The position numbers were made by a program, and so were the translations under genes. From assembly GCA_017882445.1 (NCBI GenBank), contig JADGPK010000017.1, positions 1 to 48,781 on the forward strand: a DNA stretch of 48,781 bases, written 5' to 3'. Source of the stretch: Solirubrobacteraceae bacterium. GTDB taxonomy: Bacteria; Actinomycetota; Thermoleophilia; Solirubrobacterales; Solirubrobacteraceae. The notes under the pieces were generated by a model. The model searched no databases and was not told the origin of the DNA. It saw nothing but the letters and a program-made list of their open reading frames with translations. This document shows, piece after piece, positions 8,577-16,783 of the stretch; position 1 is the first letter of the stretch; every line of letters begins with the position of its first letter.

Positions 8577-9298
8577 GCCGGGCCACGCTTGGAGGTCGGT
8601 GCATGGGTCTCGAGAAAGCTCACGAGCGCCCGCTCGAGGTCATCGCCTCCGCTCTCTCCCGCATCCCGCAGGAGCGTCACCGGCGCGCCGTCGAACAGCA
8701 GATGCCCCTCGGCCAGCACGAGCACACGATCGGCAAAGCGCTGCGCCTCGTTGACGTTGTGGGTCGAGAACACCACCGCCGTGCCGCCCCGCGCGAGTCC
8801 CCCGACGAACTCCCACAGCCGCCCGCGCTGGGCCGGATCGAGAGATGCGGAGGGCTCATCCAGAGCGAGCACCGGCGGATCGGCGATCAACCCCAGGGCG
8901 ACGTTCACGCGCTGGCGGTTGCCGCCCGACAGGCGCGCGACGGGTTCCCGCGCGCGATCGGCCAAACCGGTCTGCTCGAGCATCCGTGCGACCGCGGCGC
9001 GCGGCTCGGCCACCTTCTCCAGGCGGGCGAACAGCTCGAGGTTCTCGGCGACCGAGAGCTTTGAGTAGAGCGCCGGCTGCTGGGGCGCCCATCCGACCTC
9101 GTTCGCGCTGCGACTGACCGTGCCCGCGGTCGGCGGTTGGATCCCGGCGATGATCGAGAGCAGCGTGGTCTTGCCGGCCCCGTTGGGTCCGATCACCGCT
9201 ACCAGTTCCCCGGCGCGGACCTGGAAGCTCACGTCGTGCAGGGCCTCCAGCTCGCCGTAGCGCTTCGCGAGGGCGCTCACGCTGAGGACGGCGCTCAC
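8573..9298 (-). CDS. ABC transporter ATP-binding protein
   Basis: This is the nucleotide-binding subunit paired with the permease that follows. Its 241 residues show Walker A GPNGAGKTT, the Q-loop region near APQQPALYS, signature LSGGNRQR, Walker B VLALDEPSASLD and the switch histidine in STHNVNEA. The GTG start at 9298 overlaps the stop of the AI-2E family gene as GTGA. The open frame extends 83 codons upstream into that gene, but the extension has no family similarity. The family drives ABC-2 type export of lipids, drugs or sugars. The sequence does not tell which. Confidence 0.9.
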   Translation of the reverse strand: MSAVLSVSALAKRYGELEALHDVSFQVRAGELVAVIGPNGAGKTTLLSIIAGIQPPTAGTVSRSANEVGWAPQQPALYSKLSVAENLELFARLEKVAEPRAAVARMLEQTGLADRAREPVARLSGGNRQRVNVALGLIADPPVLALDEPSASLDPAQRGRLWEFVGGLARGGTAVVFSTHNVNEAQRFADRVLVLAEGHLLFDGAPVTLLRDAGESGGDDLERALVSFLETHAPTSKRGPA

Positions 9299-10389
9299 AG
9301 CAGCCCGCGTGGCGGCTGATCCCACGATTCGAACGTGATGTGACGGTTCAGGTAGAGGGCGGTCTCGCGCAGGATCGAGAGGATCGGCAGGGCGATCAGC
9401 GCGCCGATCACGCCGTGGAGCTGCAGGCCCAGGAGCAGCGCGAAGATGACCAGCAGCGGATTGATCCGCAGCGTGTGGCCGAAGATCTGCGGGGCCACGA
9501 TGTGACCCTCGAGCTGCTGCAGTGCGACGAACAACAGCGCGACCCACAACGCCGAGATGGGGTTGTTGAACAGCGCGACCAGCACGGCCGGAAGGGCGCC
9601 CACGATCGGCCCGATGTAGGGAACCAGCTCCATCAGCCCGTAGATGACAGCGAAGACGACCGCATATTTGCGCCCGTCCGGGAACAGGCCGAGCACGCCG
9701 AACAGATACAGGGCGATCCCGGCTGTGGCGCCCATGATCAGGCTGAACAGCAGCTGGCCGCCGACGTAGCGTGCGACCGCGCTCTGCACGAGCGTCGGGT
9801 AGTCGTCGGCGGGCGTGCCGTCGCCGTCGGGCATGTACCTGCGGATGAGCCCGCCGATGCGCTGGCCGTACAGGAGCATGTAGACGGACAGCACGAACAC
9901 CAGCAGCACGTCGAACCCGGTTCGCGCCACTTCGGTCAGCAGCCCGCCGCCGAACGAGACGATCGAGCTCGAACCCTTGACGACTTTGTCACCAAGGGTC
10001 TGTAGCGCGGTCTCGCCCTGCTTGATGAACTGGATGTGCACGCCGTTGCTGTTGAGCGTGCTCTGTAGTTCGGCGAGCGTTTTGTTCGCCTGCTTGACCA
10101 GGTGGGGCACGTTGCGGCTGAACGAGGCGACCTGGTTGGAGATAGGGTTCGCGAGCAGTACGCCGATTCCGCTCAGCGTGAGGAAGAACGCGAGGTACAC
10201 GGCCAGCACAGCCAGACCGCGTGGAAGCTTCCCGCGTTGGACGAACGCAACGGCCGGGTTGAGGATGAGCGCGATGACCGCCGCGACGATGAAGATCACC
10301 AGCACTTTCCCCGCGGCTTTCGCCACCGCCCACAACGCCAGCAGCGACAGCGGCAGGAGCACCAGCTGGACCCAGCGCGGCACCACCAC
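9295..10389 (-). CDS. AI-2E family transporter (PerM/TqsA type) membrane protein
   Basis: This polytopic protein has two N-terminal helices, a soluble segment (about 90-160) and a C-terminal set of helices. It contains the family stretch YGLMELVPYIGPIVGALPAVLVAL and the C-terminal GALIALPILSILRE. Members export autoinducer-2 or act as ion antiporters, and the role here is unknown. I chose the GTG at 10389, preceded by an AGAGG sequence. An in-frame ATG at 10473 would give 392 residues but would overlap the start of the divergent phosphoesterase gene by 40 bases. It is the first gene of the long leftward run. Confidence 0.85.
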   Translation of the reverse strand: MVVPRWVQLVLLPLSLLALWAVAKAAGKVLVIFIVAAVIALILNPAVAFVQRGKLPRGLAVLAVYLAFFLTLSGIGVLLANPISNQVASFSRNVPHLVKQANKTLAELQSTLNSNGVHIQFIKQGETALQTLGDKVVKGSSSIVSFGGGLLTEVARTGFDVLLVFVLSVYMLLYGQRIGGLIRRYMPDGDGTPADDYPTLVQSAVARYVGGQLLFSLIMGATAGIALYLFGVLGLFPDGRKYAVVFAVIYGLMELVPYIGPIVGALPAVLVALFNNPISALWVALLFVALQQLEGHIVAPQIFGHTLRINPLLVIFALLLGLQLHGVIGALIALPILSILRETALYLNRHITFESWDQPPRGLL

Positions 10390-10433
10390 CCGAAGCGGCT
10401 CGCCTCTCAATTGCCTCCCACCATTCCCAGAGT

Positions 10434-11312
10434 ATGGCTGAGCGCGAGGCGGCGGAAAGGGGGCGGCCCGCACCCGCCGCGGGCGGGCAGGAGGCGTCCT
10501 TCAGGGGCTCGGGCGCGCCGAGCATCCTGTTCATCGGCGACATCGTCGGCGGACTCGGCCGGCGTACGCTGCTCGACTGCCTGCCGATCCTGCGCGAGCG
10601 CCACGCACCGACGTTCGTGGTCGTCAACGGTGAGAACGCGGCGGGCGGCCTGGGCATCACCCCGAAGATCGCCGACGAGATGTTCGCAGCGGGTGTCGAT
10701 GCGATCACGCTCGGGAATCACACCTATCACCGGCGCGAGATCTACCCCTATCTGGGGAGCAACAAGCGGATCGTGCGACCCGCCAACTACCTGCGCAGCC
10801 AGCCCGGGCGGGGGGTCTGCGTGGTGGAGAGCGACGGGATCCGGCTGGGCGTGGTCAACCTCAGCGGGAATCTCTACCTGCGCGCCGGCCGCTCGGCGTT
10901 CACCGAGATCGAGGTCGCGCTCGGAGAGCTCACGGACGTCGAGCACATCCTCGTCGACGTGCACGCCGAGGCGACCTCCGAGAAGGTCGCCATGGGCTGG
11001 CACCTCGACGGCCGCGTGACCGCTGTGGTGGGCACCCATACGCACGTGCCCACAGCCGATGCGCGCGTGCTGCCCGGTGGCACCGCCTACATCACGGACG
11101 TCGGCATGACGGGACCCCGCGGCGGCGTGATCGGCGTCAAGCGCGAGCAGGCGATCGAGTCGCTGCTCACACAGATGCCCGTCCGCTTCGAAACCTCCGA
11201 GGTGGACCCCTGGCTGATGGGAGTGTTGATCAGGTGCTCGGGATCGCTGCGGGCGGAGTCGATCGAGCAGCTGATGATGCCACGCCCGGCGGGGAGCTCG
11301 CCGGATCGCTGA
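10434..11312 (+). CDS. YmdB/TIGR00282-type metallophosphoesterase
   Basis: This is a binuclear-metal phosphoesterase related to Bacillus YmdB, which hydrolyses 2',3'-cyclic nucleotides. Metal-site motifs follow in order: GDIVG near the N-terminus, NGENAAGG, GNHTYHRRE, DVHAEATSEK and GTHTHVPTAD, then the family MTGP stretch. Its 292 residues exceed the usual ~265 because of an N-terminal low-complexity extension and a short tail. No other start codon is close to the first conserved motif, so I kept ATG 10434. Its last 83 bases overlap the 3' end of the convergent membrane-protein gene. Confidence 0.9.
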   Translation: MAEREAAERGRPAPAAGGQEASFRGSGAPSILFIGDIVGGLGRRTLLDCLPILRERHAPTFVVVNGENAAGGLGITPKIADEMFAAGVDAITLGNHTYHRREIYPYLGSNKRIVRPANYLRSQPGRGVCVVESDGIRLGVVNLSGNLYLRAGRSAFTEIEVALGELTDVEHILVDVHAEATSEKVAMGWHLDGRVTAVVGTHTHVPTADARVLPGGTAYITDVGMTGPRGGVIGVKREQAIESLLTQMPVRFETSEVDPWLMGVLIRCSGSLRAESIEQLMMPRPAGSSPDR

Positions 11313-13032
11313 AACGCCCGAGCAGCGCGAGCATCACGAGGGGAAAGAACCAGGGTATGTACAGGTAGAACCAGTGTTCGACCCCAAGCTGCGTCGCGAT
11401 GATCGCCGCCGCGCATGCCGCCGCCAGGCCGACGAGATCAGTGCGGCGCGGCACGATCGCGAGCAACAGCGCCAGCGCCAGCGCGGCGATCTCCACGACC
11501 TGCTGGATTCCGTGGAGTCCGTACAGGCCCCAGACCGAGAAGGGCGAGCCGCGGTTGGCCTGATAGACGATCGTCCGCTCGTAGATCGTGCGCAGCGAAT
11601 CGTGGCGGAGCGCCGGTATGAAGACGAGCGCGACCGTGCCCAGGAACGCGGCCAGGTACAGCGCGAGCGAGCGCGGACGCCGCGACGGGGCGAGCGCGGT
11701 GAGACCATGGGTGCCCAGCAGCGGAACGATCGCCAGAGGCGCGAACTTCGTCAGGCCCGCGAGCGCCGCCAATCCGCCGCGCGCTGCGGGGGCCAGCTTC
11801 GATCGATAGCTCGCCGCCAGCAGCGCGGCGATCACGAGCGTCGCGAGCAGGATGTCGTTCGAGTTGCTCTCCAGCGCGAACAGCGTGAACGGGTATGAGA
11901 CCCACGCGTAGGCGAGGGCGACGCCGAGCGTGGGACCGCGCATGCGTCGGCCCAACAGGAACAGCAGCGCGACGGCGAGCAGGTCGAAGAAGATCGCCGC
12001 GGCATGGGCCGCGGGCAGATCGTCCCACGCGCCGTTCCAGCCGAAGATCTGCTGGAAGGGCACGTAGGCCTCGTAGTTGAACGGGCCATAGGTGTCGCCA
12101 TGTTCGTTGTCCGCCGGATAGGAGCCGTAGAGAGGTTCATCGCGGGCGATCCGCTGAGCGCCGATCACACCCGCGTAGCCGACGTCGATGACGTTCGAGT
12201 CGGCGACGTTCAAGCCGATCCGGAAGCCGAGCAGGAAGACCACCCCGATCGCCAGCCACGGAGTCGGGAGCAGCAGGCGCAGCGGGGCGGATCGACGCTC
12301 GCCGTCGGTGCCGTCCCGGCGGCCGCGGCGGAGCAGCGCGAGCATCCGTGCGAGCAGGTAGAGGAGCGGAGGGTAGGCGAGCGGTACGGAGGCGTAGATG
12401 TGAGCGTGGTTGAAGAAGGCCAGCGACACCGAGAAGGACAGGAGCACCAGCAGGTCCAGGTGCAGCAGTGCGAACGGTCGGCGGAAGTCGAGGAAGGGCA
12501 GGAGGAACAGGACGCACAGCGGCAGCCAGATGTACAACGCGTTGACGTGCCTGCCGAACGCCCCGTTGTAGCCACGCGCCATGGTCCAGGCGACCTGGAA
12601 GCCGGTCCACTGTTCGAGCACGCGGCCGGAGAGGTCGCTGATGAACACCTGGCCGATCTCCCTCTTGCCGTCGCGGGAGAAGTAGCTCACCTGCCAGCGA
12701 AACGGCTGCTTGAGGTAGGCGCCTCCGTAGGAGCCGGGGTATTTCGCGCGCACGGCGCGCATCTCGGGAAGGACGCTCGCGATCGCGAGAACCCTGTTGG
12801 CGGACAGGCTGCGCCCGGCCGGTGGGATGTTCGAGGGCGCCACGGGGATCGGCGCTTCGGGGTTGGTCGAGCCGGTCGAGGAGGCGGCGTGCGCAGCGCC
12901 CGTGCCCGAGCGAGCCGCGGCAACGGCCGACGACGCTCGTGCGACGCCCGAGGGGAGACCCGAGCCAGCCGCGGCGTTGGGCGCCACGGCACACCCGAGC
13001 GCACAGACGGCGGCGGCCAGCAGGCGGGCCAT
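11230..13032 (-). CDS. Membrane protein: signal peptide, PepSY-like domain, then GT-C-like multi-helix region
   Basis: This 600-residue protein starts with a signal peptide (MARLLAAAVCALGCAVAPNA). An extracytoplasmic segment of about 130 residues follows, whose WQVSYFSRDGK...VFISDLSGRVLEQWTG part looks like a PepSY domain. About eleven hydrophobic helices come next. The loop after the first helices of the second half carries ADSNVIDVGYAG and DTYGPFNYEAYVPF, similar to GT87/GT-C glycosyltransferases that use polyprenyl-phosphate sugars. ATG 13032 shares one base with the stop of the upstream phosphatase-family gene (TGATG), so the pair is probably coupled. The function is likely envelope glycan or lipid modification, which is inference. 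The 3' end overlaps the phosphoesterase gene on the other strand. Confidence 0.75.
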   Translation of the reverse strand: MARLLAAAVCALGCAVAPNAAAGSGLPSGVARASSAVAAARSGTGAAHAASSTGSTNPEAPIPVAPSNIPPAGRSLSANRVLAIASVLPEMRAVRAKYPGSYGGAYLKQPFRWQVSYFSRDGKREIGQVFISDLSGRVLEQWTGFQVAWTMARGYNGAFGRHVNALYIWLPLCVLFLLPFLDFRRPFALLHLDLLVLLSFSVSLAFFNHAHIYASVPLAYPPLLYLLARMLALLRRGRRDGTDGERRSAPLRLLLPTPWLAIGVVFLLGFRIGLNVADSNVIDVGYAGVIGAQRIARDEPLYGSYPADNEHGDTYGPFNYEAYVPFQQIFGWNGAWDDLPAAHAAAIFFDLLAVALLFLLGRRMRGPTLGVALAYAWVSYPFTLFALESNSNDILLATLVIAALLAASYRSKLAPAARGGLAALAGLTKFAPLAIVPLLGTHGLTALAPSRRPRSLALYLAAFLGTVALVFIPALRHDSLRTIYERTIVYQANRGSPFSVWGLYGLHGIQQVVEIAALALALLLAIVPRRTDLVGLAAACAAAIIATQLGVEHWFYLYIPWFFPLVMLALLGRFSDPASSPPGVASSAARSTPPAAIPST

Positions 13033-14525
13033 CACGGGAGGCCGAAGTGACGTAGAACCAGCGGGGCGATGTCCCGGATCGCCCATTGGGCGGGCTCGAC
13101 CTCGGGGAGCTCTATCCCGCTGAGGATCAGCGCCCCGAGCGAGTCTGAGGCGTGCAGCGAGCCGTGACTGCCTCCGCCAACGTGGGCCTGGCGACCCCAA
13201 TCCATGAACTCCTGTCCGGGCGCGGCCGACAGCAGAACGTCGCCGGAGGTCGGGCATGTGAGCGCCGCCCAGGCGCGGGCGAGCGCGTCGGGGTAGGCGG
13301 GCGTGAAGAGCCGCCCGTCCTTTACGGTCGCGTCGATCGCGTCCAGGGCGCCTTCGACGCTCCAGTGGACTCCGCGCGGATCGACGACCGAGCCGCCGGG
13401 AGCGAAGCGCAGCTCGCCGTGGAGCGGGCTCGAGATGACACCCTCGCGGGGCGCCTCGTGCGCGTCGCGCTCGAGCCACAGGACCAGGTCGATTCCGTCG
13501 ATGGTGAGGGCACGCGCGACGACCGAGGCACGCATGGCGTCTCGCTCGGACGCATGCAGCGCGTAGACCATGGCCGCGCGCTGGGAGGGGCACACGGCGA
13601 TCCGGGCATCGTTGTCGCGGGAGCCTGCCGAGGAGCGAGCCGGTCCGAGGACCCCCAGCTCGGCGAGCTCGTCCTGGAGCGCGATCGCGCCGACGACGGC
13701 GGCCTGCGAGTGATCGGCCATCGCGATGACCGCGTACTCCGCCAGGAACTCCTCGACGCCGCCGGCGGCGTTCATGACCCGGGCGAGCTGGAGATCGGCC
13801 TGCGCGAGCGACTGGATCTGCGCCTCGGGTCCGTGCTTGTGCGAGTACCAGTCGTTGTCGGGGAGCGACAGCAGGAGGAAGTCGAACAGATCGTGCTCGA
13901 CAAGATGAGCGGAGACGCAGCCGGAGTGACGGTCTCGCACTCCCGGCATGCCCAGTGCCGAGCGGCAGGGGGTGCGGCGGGACGCGAAGACGTCCGCGTA
14001 GAAGAGCTCGCGCGGCCCCATGACCGGGTGGCGCATGAGTGTCGAGGCGACCCTCGTCAGCGCGGTGTCGCGCTGGGGCTCGTGACGGTGGCGTCCCCGA
14101 TACATCAGGTAGGTGGTGCCGGCCGTGCGCACGTCGGCGTCGTCGAGCGCCTCGAAAACGGTCAACGTCTGCGGCGAGAGGTGCACGCGGTTCATGTTGT
14201 AGACCGTGTCGGTGAGCTGGCGGGCGATGCCGAAGCGCTGGGCGGAGCGGAAGCTGGAGCCGTATTCGACGTAGCGCTCCTCCTCTCGGTGAAACCAGTT
14301 CATCGCGGGAATCAGATGCGCGTCCTGTGCTTGGCCCGTGACGATCGAGGCGGCGCAGACGGGCGTCACGGACGGGAAGGCGGCGACGCAATCGGGCACA
14401 TAGACGCCCCGCTCGATCAGCGTCTCGAGCACAGGCGCCGCGCCGGCCGCGATCGCTCGCTCGAGCATCTCCGGCGCCATCGCGTCGATGACGCACAGCA
14501 CCAGCTTCGGGGGCGTCGAGCTCAC
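13032..14525 (-). CDS. Alkaline-phosphatase superfamily phosphodiesterase/pyrophosphatase
   Basis: This 497-residue member of the nucleotide pyrophosphatase/phosphodiesterase branch shows metal and catalytic positions in CVIDAMAP (Asp), SVTPVCAAS (Thr nucleophile), LPDNDWYSHKHGPE (Asp and His), MADHSQ (Asp-His) and GGGSHGSLHASD (His). There is no signal peptide at the chosen GTG start (14525), so it is probably cytoplasmic. The downstream GT-C-like membrane protein starts on its stop codon. A likely role is hydrolysis of a phosphodiester or nucleotide-sugar linked to that membrane enzyme. The substrate is not determinable by eye. Confidence 0.85.
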   Translation of the reverse strand: MSSTPPKLVLCVIDAMAPEMLERAIAAGAAPVLETLIERGVYVPDCVAAFPSVTPVCAASIVTGQAQDAHLIPAMNWFHREEERYVEYGSSFRSAQRFGIARQLTDTVYNMNRVHLSPQTLTVFEALDDADVRTAGTTYLMYRGRHRHEPQRDTALTRVASTLMRHPVMGPRELFYADVFASRRTPCRSALGMPGVRDRHSGCVSAHLVEHDLFDFLLLSLPDNDWYSHKHGPEAQIQSLAQADLQLARVMNAAGGVEEFLAEYAVIAMADHSQAAVVGAIALQDELAELGVLGPARSSAGSRDNDARIAVCPSQRAAMVYALHASERDAMRASVVARALTIDGIDLVLWLERDAHEAPREGVISSPLHGELRFAPGGSVVDPRGVHWSVEGALDAIDATVKDGRLFTPAYPDALARAWAALTCPTSGDVLLSAAPGQEFMDWGRQAHVGGGSHGSLHASDSLGALILSGIELPEVEPAQWAIRDIAPLVLRHFGLP

Positions 14526-14538
14526 GATGGGAAGCGCA

Positions 14539-15165
14539 TCAGCGGCGCAGGATGCGCAGACCGGCGTACTTCTCGCCGGCGCGTGCGCGGGCGCGGACGA
14601 GCAGCCATGCGAGCAGTCCGAGCAGGACGTAGCCGAGCGGGTGCAGGACAGTGACGAGCGCGGCGAAGAGGAGGGAGGCGGCGTCGAGGTACAGCGTGAG
14701 CGCCTCGCGGGCCGCGCGATCAGGCAGGCGCTTGCGGGCGCGCGCGATCACCGGACCGGCCGCTCGCTGGGCGAGCCACACGGCGAGCAGGCCCCCGAGC
14801 AGGCCTGGCCACCACGCGTCGTTGTGCGCCGCGAGCGTGCCGGCGAACAGAAGCGCACCGGTTCCGTAGGCGATGCCCGCGAGAGCAGCCGCGAGCGGAT
14901 CCGAGCGCGTGCGCTCGGCGCTCGGATCGAGCGTCGGGACGAGGCCGAGCAGCAGCTGTAGCGCGTAGGCCGCCGCGAACGCGCCGGTGACGGCGAGCAG
15001 CCACCAGCCGGACTGAAGGAAACGGTAGGGATCGTGGCCGAAGCCGACGCCGAGCGCGCTCGCGGACCCCAGCGCGCCGGCGAGCAGGACGGGCAGGAAG
15101 GGGCGCAGCCCGCACGCGGCCGCCAGGCCGGCGCCGAGACCGATGTAGAAGAAGATGCCGTGCAT
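14539..15165 (-). CDS. DUF4126-like integral membrane protein
   Basis: This 208-residue protein has five or six hydrophobic helices. The N-terminus MHGIFFYIGLGAGLAAACGL followed by RPFLP resembles DUF4126 proteins, which have no known function. I chose ATG 15165 because the hydrophobic protein begins there. A longer frame to 15303 would add a segment without membrane character and run into the promoter region of the divergent aminotransferase gene. It lies 13 bases upstream of the phosphatase-family gene on the same strand. Confidence 0.75.
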   Translation of the reverse strand: MHGIFFYIGLGAGLAAACGLRPFLPVLLAGALGSASALGVGFGHDPYRFLQSGWWLLAVTGAFAAAYALQLLLGLVPTLDPSAERTRSDPLAAALAGIAYGTGALLFAGTLAAHNDAWWPGLLGGLLAVWLAQRAAGPVIARARKRLPDRAAREALTLYLDAASLLFAALVTVLHPLGYVLLGLLAWLLVRARARAGEKYAGLRILRR

Positions 15166-15307
15166 GCGGAGAGCCTGTGGAGGTGCGATACCGTGCGGGT
15201 GCTGGCGGATCTCAGATCGGTGAGCACCATAGACGACCCGTGCGGCGGCCACGCAGATCGCCGCACCAGGGTCGGTGACGGCGACGGCGAATAGAGAAGA
15301 CACGAAA

Positions 15308-16783
15308 ATGGAGCGATCGAAGAGCGCAGGAGGCGACGGGCGTCGCGCGCGGCCGACAGCGCACGAGCTCGCGCGCTACGAGGCGCTGTTCGCGACGCGC
15401 ACGCGCGGGATGAAAAGCTCGGCGATGCGCGAGATGATGGCGCTGACCGAGCGCCCCGACGTGATCTCGCTGGCCGGAGGCCTACCGGACACCACCACGT
15501 TCGCGCCGGAGCTCTACGCGGAGCTGATGGCCAACGTCGCCGCGGAGTCGACCGCGCGGGCGCTGCAGTACGGGCCGACCGAAGGGATGGCCGCGACGGT
15601 ACGGTGCATAGTCGAGGTGATGGCCGCCGAGGGCACGCTCGTGCACCCCTCCGAGGTGATCGTGACGACCGGCGGGCAGCAGGTGATCGACCTCGTGTGC
15701 AAGACGCTGATCGACCCGGGCGACGTGATCGTCGCCGAGGCACCGACCTACCCCGGCGCCGTGCCGACGTTCAGCGCCTACGAGGCAGACGTCGAGCAGA
15801 TCGAGATGGACGCCGACGGCATGCCGATCGACGCGCTCGAGAGCACCCTCGACCGTCTGCAGGCCGAGGGGCGCAGGCCAAAGTTCATCTACACGATCCC
15901 CAACTTCCAGAACCCGGGCGGCGTGACCATGTCGCTCGCGCGCCGCCGCCGGCTCGTCGAGGTGGCACGTGAGCGCGAGCTGCTCGTGCTCGAGGACAAC
16001 CCCTACGGCCTGCTGCGCTACGAGGGCGAGGCGCTGCCTACGCTGTACTCGCTCGATGGAGAAGCGGTCGGCCGCGGGGGGGCCTCAGACCTGGTGATCT
16101 ACCTGGGCACGTTCTCGAAGATCCTCTCGCCGGGATTGCGCCTGGGATGGGCGGTGGCCCCGAGACCGGTGCTCGAGAAGCTGAACCTCGGCAAACAGGG
16201 CGCCGACCTGTGCTCCTCGTCGGTCACCCAGATGTTCGTGGCGGCCTACTTCGCCGAGCGCGACGCACACGGGGGAGCCGCCTGGCGCGAGTACGTCGAG
16301 ACGCTCAAGAACCTGTACCGCCGCCGCCGTGACGTCATGCTCGAGGCGCTCGCGGAGCACTTCGGCGAGGGAGCGCAGTGGACGCTCCCCCAGGGCGGGC
16401 TGTTCATCTGGGCGACGCTCGATGAGCGGATCGACACGACCGACCTGCTGGCGCTGGCGCGCAAGAGCGAGGGTGTCGCGTTCGTGCCGGGACGCGCCGC
16501 CTACACGGACGGTCGCAGCGGCTCCTCCTCGATGCGCCTGAACTTTGCCGGCGTGCCCGACGATGACATTCGCGAGGGCATCCGACGGATCGGCAAGGCG
16601 GTGCGCGAGCAGCTCGGTCTGCTCGGCTCGCTCACCGGGTCCTCGGCAGCGGCGGCCGGAAAACGGTCGCAGGCGAAGGATGAGCCCGTGGGGGGCAGCG
16701 AGGGCAGTCCGCACCTGGCAGATGTCGTCGCTCTGCCGCGCCGCGACGGGGCGGCGTCGGCGCGCCGGCGCCGCGATCGATGA
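15308..16783 (+). CDS. PLP-dependent class I/II aminotransferase (2-aminoadipate/MocR-like fold)
   Basis: This fold-type I aminotransferase has 491 residues from ATG 15308. Features are SLAGGLPDTTTF in the substrate-binding N-arm, YGPTEG, the NFQNPGG substrate/cofactor Asn, the cofactor Asp and Tyr in LEDNPYGLL, and the Schiff-base lysine K271 in LGTFSKILSPGLRLGW. The last 65 residues form a low-complexity tail not seen in the core family. The stop overlaps the ddl start as ATGA. This arrangement suggests an amino-acid donor reaction linked to D-alanine or cell-wall metabolism, but the substrate is not fixed by sequence. A GTG at 15275 in frame is a less likely start. Confidence 0.88.
   Translation: MERSKSAGGDGRRARPTAHELARYEALFATRTRGMKSSAMREMMALTERPDVISLAGGLPDTTTFAPELYAELMANVAAESTARALQYGPTEGMAATVRCIVEVMAAEGTLVHPSEVIVTTGGQQVIDLVCKTLIDPGDVIVAEAPTYPGAVPTFSAYEADVEQIEMDADGMPIDALESTLDRLQAEGRRPKFIYTIPNFQNPGGVTMSLARRRRLVEVARERELLVLEDNPYGLLRYEGEALPTLYSLDGEAVGRGGASDLVIYLGTFSKILSPGLRLGWAVAPRPVLEKLNLGKQGADLCSSSVTQMFVAAYFAERDAHGGAAWREYVETLKNLYRRRRDVMLEALAEHFGEGAQWTLPQGGLFIWATLDERIDTTDLLALARKSEGVAFVPGRAAYTDGRSGSSSMRLNFAGVPDDDIREGIRRIGKAVREQLGLLGSLTGSSAAAAGKRSQAKDEPVGGSEGSPHLADVVALPRRDGAASARRRRDR

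Noticed and set aside
13152-14654. 500-codon plus-strand open frame
   Set aside because: It is antisense to the phosphatase-superfamily gene, Arg/Gly/Val-rich with no recognisable motif. High GC content produces such long shadow frames.
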